The translations under genes and the position numbers were made by a program. A stretch of 25,167 nt of DNA from an uncultured Bacteroidia bacterium (lineage in GTDB: Bacteria > Bacteroidota > Bacteroidia > Bacteroidales > CAJPTX01): assembly GCA_938038735.1 (NCBI GenBank), contig CALHSW010000017.1, positions 1-25,167 of the forward strand. Direction: 5' to 3'. A model generated the notes under the pieces. It worked only from the letters and a program-made list of their open reading frames with translations. It made no database searches and was not told where the DNA came from. Each line of letters opens with the position of its first letter. Position 1 is the stretch's first letter. Below are positions 22,883-25,167 of the stretch, one piece after another.

Positions 22883-24781
22883 CTAATATTCTAAATCCTT
22901 GAGAATTCTACTGTAAATGCTCTCCCTATCGTAGCCGCACTGACGGCGTAACGTTGGGATATCGCCATGCGGCACAAACGCATCGGGGATACCGAAGCGC
23001 ACCACCCTACCGCGGTACCCCATATCCATCAACGCCTCCTGCACCGCCGTCCCAAAGCCCCCCATTAGCACACCGTCCTCCACCGTGTAGATTCGCTCAT
23101 AGCGCGCCGCCTCTCGCAGGGCCTCCGTATCGAGGGGCTTCACGAAGCGCATATCGTAATGCCCTACAGCCTTGCCCTGCTCCCGCAGCTTACGCACTGC
23201 CGCTTCCGCCTCATTGCCAGCCGATCCTATTGACAACACCACTGCCCTATCGCCCTCCGTGAGGCGACGCGCCCTGTAATCCTCCAATCCTCGCACCGCA
23301 TGCCTCGCCCGCTCCCCTTCTCCTCGCCCGCGGGGATAGCGTATCGCCCACGGCCCTAGCGACACCGCCGCCAGCCTAAGCATCGCCTCCAGCTCGTACT
23401 CATCCATCGGCGCGCAAACCTTCATGTTAGGAATCATTCGCATGTACGCCAAATCAAACGTTCCCTGGTGCGTAGCGCCATCATCGCCCACAAGCCCGCC
23501 CCGATCAAGGCAGAACACCACATGCAGATTCTGCAACGCCACGTCATGAATCACCTGATCAAACGCCCTTTGCATAAAGGTGGAATAGATGGCGCAGAAG
23601 GGCACCATACCCTCAACGGCAAGCCCCGCCGCGTAGGTTACCGCATGCTGCTCCGCGATGCCCACATCAAAGGCCCGATCCGGTATCGCCTTCATCATCG
23701 TCAGCACGGACGAGCCCGAGGGCATGGCGGGTGTAATCGCCACCACCTTTGGATTCTCCTTCGCCAGCGCAAGCAGCGTATCGCCAAAAACGTCTTGGTA
23801 GCGCGGCGGAAGCCCCTCCGCCTCCGCCCTACGCTCCCCTGTGGCGTAGTCAAAAAAGCCGGGGGCATGCCATTTCGTTTGGTTTTGCTCCGCGGGGGCG
23901 TAACCTTTGCCCTTCACCGTGAGGCAGTGCAGCAGCTTTGGCCCAGGTATATTCTTCAAATCGCGGAGTACCTGCTGCATGTGCTCCACATCGTGCCCAT
24001 CGATTGGGCCAAAGTAGCGGAAGCCTAACGCCTCGAAAAGATTGCTCTTTTCAAGCAGGGCAGACTTCAAGGCCTTGTTTACCTTCTGCGCCTGCGTACG
24101 CACCTTCGCCTGCTGCTTACCCTTCCCGCTTAGCCAGCGCCATACCTGATCTTTCACCCTATTGTAGCGGGGAGAGGTAGATATATCGAGCAGATAGCGC
24201 TCCAAAGCTCCCACGTTGGGGTCTATCGACATGTTGTTGTCGTTGAGAATCACTAGTAAATCGCCTTGGCTCACCCCGCCATTATTCAGAGCCTCAAACG
24301 CCATGCCCCCAGTCAACGCCCCATCGCCTATCACCGCCACTGTGTGGAAATGCTCCCCCTGCAGCTTGGCGGCCGTGGCCATCCCCAGCGCAGCGGAAAT
24401 GGAGGTGGAGCTATGCCCCGTGCCGAAGGCATCGCAAAGGCTCTCCGCCCGCTGCGGAAAGCCGCACAGCCCGCCGTAGCAACGGTTTGTGGGGAATGCC
24501 CCCATGCGCCCTGTCAAAATTTTATATGGATAGGCTTGATGCCCCACGTCCCACACGATGCGATCACGCTCAGGGTCATACACGCTCAGCAACGCCAGCG
24601 TAAGCTCCACCACCCCGAGGCTCGCGCCGAGATGCCCTGGGTTCGTTGATACGCTGCGCACTATAAACTCCCGCAGCTCCGCCGCGAGCGGCACTAGCTT
24701 CTCCGGCGGCACTTTCCGCACGTCGGCTGCACCCGCTATTCGTGACAGCAGAGGGTAGCGCCCCTCCCTTTTTTCTTCCAT
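22883..24781 (-). CDS. dxs: 1-deoxy-D-xylulose-5-phosphate synthase
   Basis: Dxs condenses pyruvate and glyceraldehyde-3-phosphate, using thiamine diphosphate, in the first step of the MEP isoprenoid pathway; the product also feeds thiamine and pyridoxal synthesis. With the chosen start it has 632 residues, the family norm. Seen are H50 in STNPGHLGASLG, the TPP motif GDGALTGG (152-159) with N180, the catalytic glutamate E377 in VGIAEQHA, DRGGLVGDDGATHQG and the C-terminal transketolase domain. The frame is open to TTG 24868, but that runs through the promoter. ATG 24781 (MEEKREGRYPLLSRI) is preceded by GGAGGAGAAGG and matches Dxs N termini. ATG 24814 would be almost leaderless. addA follows 4 bases after the stop. 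Confidence 0.96.
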   Translation of the reverse strand: MEEKREGRYPLLSRIAGAADVRKVPPEKLVPLAAELREFIVRSVSTNPGHLGASLGVVELTLALLSVYDPERDRIVWDVGHQAYPYKILTGRMGAFPTNRCYGGLCGFPQRAESLCDAFGTGHSSTSISAALGMATAAKLQGEHFHTVAVIGDGALTGGMAFEALNNGGVSQGDLLVILNDNNMSIDPNVGALERYLLDISTSPRYNRVKDQVWRWLSGKGKQQAKVRTQAQKVNKALKSALLEKSNLFEALGFRYFGPIDGHDVEHMQQVLRDLKNIPGPKLLHCLTVKGKGYAPAEQNQTKWHAPGFFDYATGERRAEAEGLPPRYQDVFGDTLLALAKENPKVVAITPAMPSGSSVLTMMKAIPDRAFDVGIAEQHAVTYAAGLAVEGMVPFCAIYSTFMQRAFDQVIHDVALQNLHVVFCLDRGGLVGDDGATHQGTFDLAYMRMIPNMKVCAPMDEYELEAMLRLAAVSLGPWAIRYPRGRGEGERARHAVRGLEDYRARRLTEGDRAVVLSIGSAGNEAEAAVRKLREQGKAVGHYDMRFVKPLDTEALREAARYERIYTVEDGVLMGGFGTAVQEALMDMGYRGRVVRFGIPDAFVPHGDIPTLRRQCGYDRESIYSRILKDLEY

Positions 24782-24822
24782 CTCTTTTGCCCTTCTCCTC
24801 CACGCCTTGCGCATGGGAAGTG

Positions 24823-24830
24823 CAAAGGTA
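24823..24830 (-). promoter_or_regulatory. dxs promoter
   Basis: The minus strand reads TACCTTTG (24830-24823), an exact -7 element, 41 bases before the chosen ATG. CTTTC in the -33 region is a weak match. Transcription would start near 24816, giving a leader of about 35 bases that holds GGAGGAGAAGG. Confidence 0.65.
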
Positions 24831-24873
24831 GCGAAAATGCGGGGAGAAAGGAATATAGAACACACCAAAATAT

Positions 24874-24906
24874 GATGAGGGCTGCCCCAAAGGTGCAGCC
24901 CTCATC
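24874..24906 (-). terminator. Intrinsic terminator after the right-edge gene
   Basis: A perfect 12-bp inverted repeat (GATGAGGGCTGC at 24874-24885, GCAGCCCTCATC at 24895-24906) has a 9-base loop. On the minus strand it is followed by ATATTTTGG, a short T tract. It lies 42 bases past the stop of the gene at the right edge and upstream of the dxs promoter, so it isolates the two units. Confidence 0.75.
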
Positions 24907-24947
24907 AATTCTCTCCGCTAACTCCTGATAGGAACTAGCATCTGATG

Positions 24948-25167
24948 CTACTTCAGCGTCGCCTCAATCTTCACCTCCGGGTCGTCCGCCTTCACCGTAT
25001 AAGTGAAGGTATCCTTATCAACCGCTTCCGCTATTGCTGCATCATTTATCTTCAACTCGGCAAATTTCTTGCCCGCAGCCACAGGTGTAATCACTAACTC
25101 TTCGCCCACGTTCACCTCCGCACCGGTCGTCTTGCCGGCAACCTTCACATCGGCTCCGAACGTCAGC
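24948..25167 (-). CDS. C-terminal fragment of a probable surface protein with a bacterial repeat-type domain (partial)
   Basis: The frame is open to the right edge of the window with no stop, so only the last 72 residues are visible and the real start lies outside. The visible part reads LTFGADVKVAGKTTG, then GEELVITPVAAGKKFAELKI and DTFTYTVKADDPEVKIEATL. The pattern G-x-x-V-x-x-G-x-E-L-x-I-T-P-x-x-G-x-x-F-x-x-L-x-I-N, followed by FTYTV and a beta strand ending ATL, resembles the InlB B-repeat/bacterial repeat beta-sandwich found near the ends of secreted or surface proteins. The acidic, Val/Thr-rich composition agrees. The function is unknown. The palindrome TAGCATC-T-GATGCTA (24936-24950) overlaps the TAG stop codon. 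Confidence 0.65.
   Translation of the reverse strand, partial: LTFGADVKVAGKTTGAEVNVGEELVITPVAAGKKFAELKINDAAIAEAVDKDTFTYTVKADDPEVKIEATLK

Overview
The window looks like a chromosomal segment of a Bacteroidota member, most likely order Bacteroidales, with fairly GC-rich coding DNA. The reasons are: (i) several gene starts are preceded by the Bacteroidota -7 promoter element TAnnTTTG, rather than by an E. coli-type promoter or, in most cases, a strong Shine-Dalgarno sequence; (ii) there is a TonB-dependent receptor with an N-terminal carboxypeptidase-regulatory-like domain; (iii) the ClpB, AlaS, Dxs and AddA-like proteins read like Bacteroidota family members. No rRNA, tRNA, CRISPR array, transposase or integrase was recognised.

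Layout. Positions 1-322 are non-coding with small repeats and end in a strong intrinsic terminator that serves clpB (minus strand, 323-2923). A 362-base gap carries a GC-rich, self-complementary element and the promoter of a complete type I restriction-modification locus on the plus strand: hsdM, hsdS, hsdR (3286-9270). A major-facilitator transporter with its own textbook promoter follows (9435-10652). It converges on a minus-strand pair, alaS then an outer-membrane TonB-dependent receptor (15737-10725). Upstream of alaS, also on the minus strand, is an AAA ATPase of the DUF4143 type (15870-17162). A 290-base divergent spacer with a five-copy 23-bp tandem repeat separates it from a tight plus-strand cluster: folE (GTP cyclohydrolase I), a macrodomain ADP-ribosyl hydrolase and a UbiA-family prenyltransferase (17453-19551). 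This converges on a minus-strand dxs-addA pair (24781-19561). The right edge holds the C-terminal end of a probable surface protein.

How the genes work together. HsdM, HsdS and HsdR should form one methylating and ATP-dependent cleaving complex whose target is set by HsdS. HsdS shows an in-frame 12-bp tandem repeat in its central spacer and near-identical repeats at its two half-subunit boundaries, so it could change specificity by slippage or recombination. Dxs starts isoprenoid precursor synthesis, and the UbiA-type enzyme attaches a prenyl chain to an aromatic quinone precursor, but the two genes lie in different transcription units. The rest is housekeeping (protein disaggregation, tRNA charging, folate or pterin synthesis, recombinational repair) or of unknown substrate.

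Several longest-possible reading frames (alaS, the transporter, folE, dxs) run upstream through what look like their own promoters. Shorter starts are given here, with the reasons in each entry.
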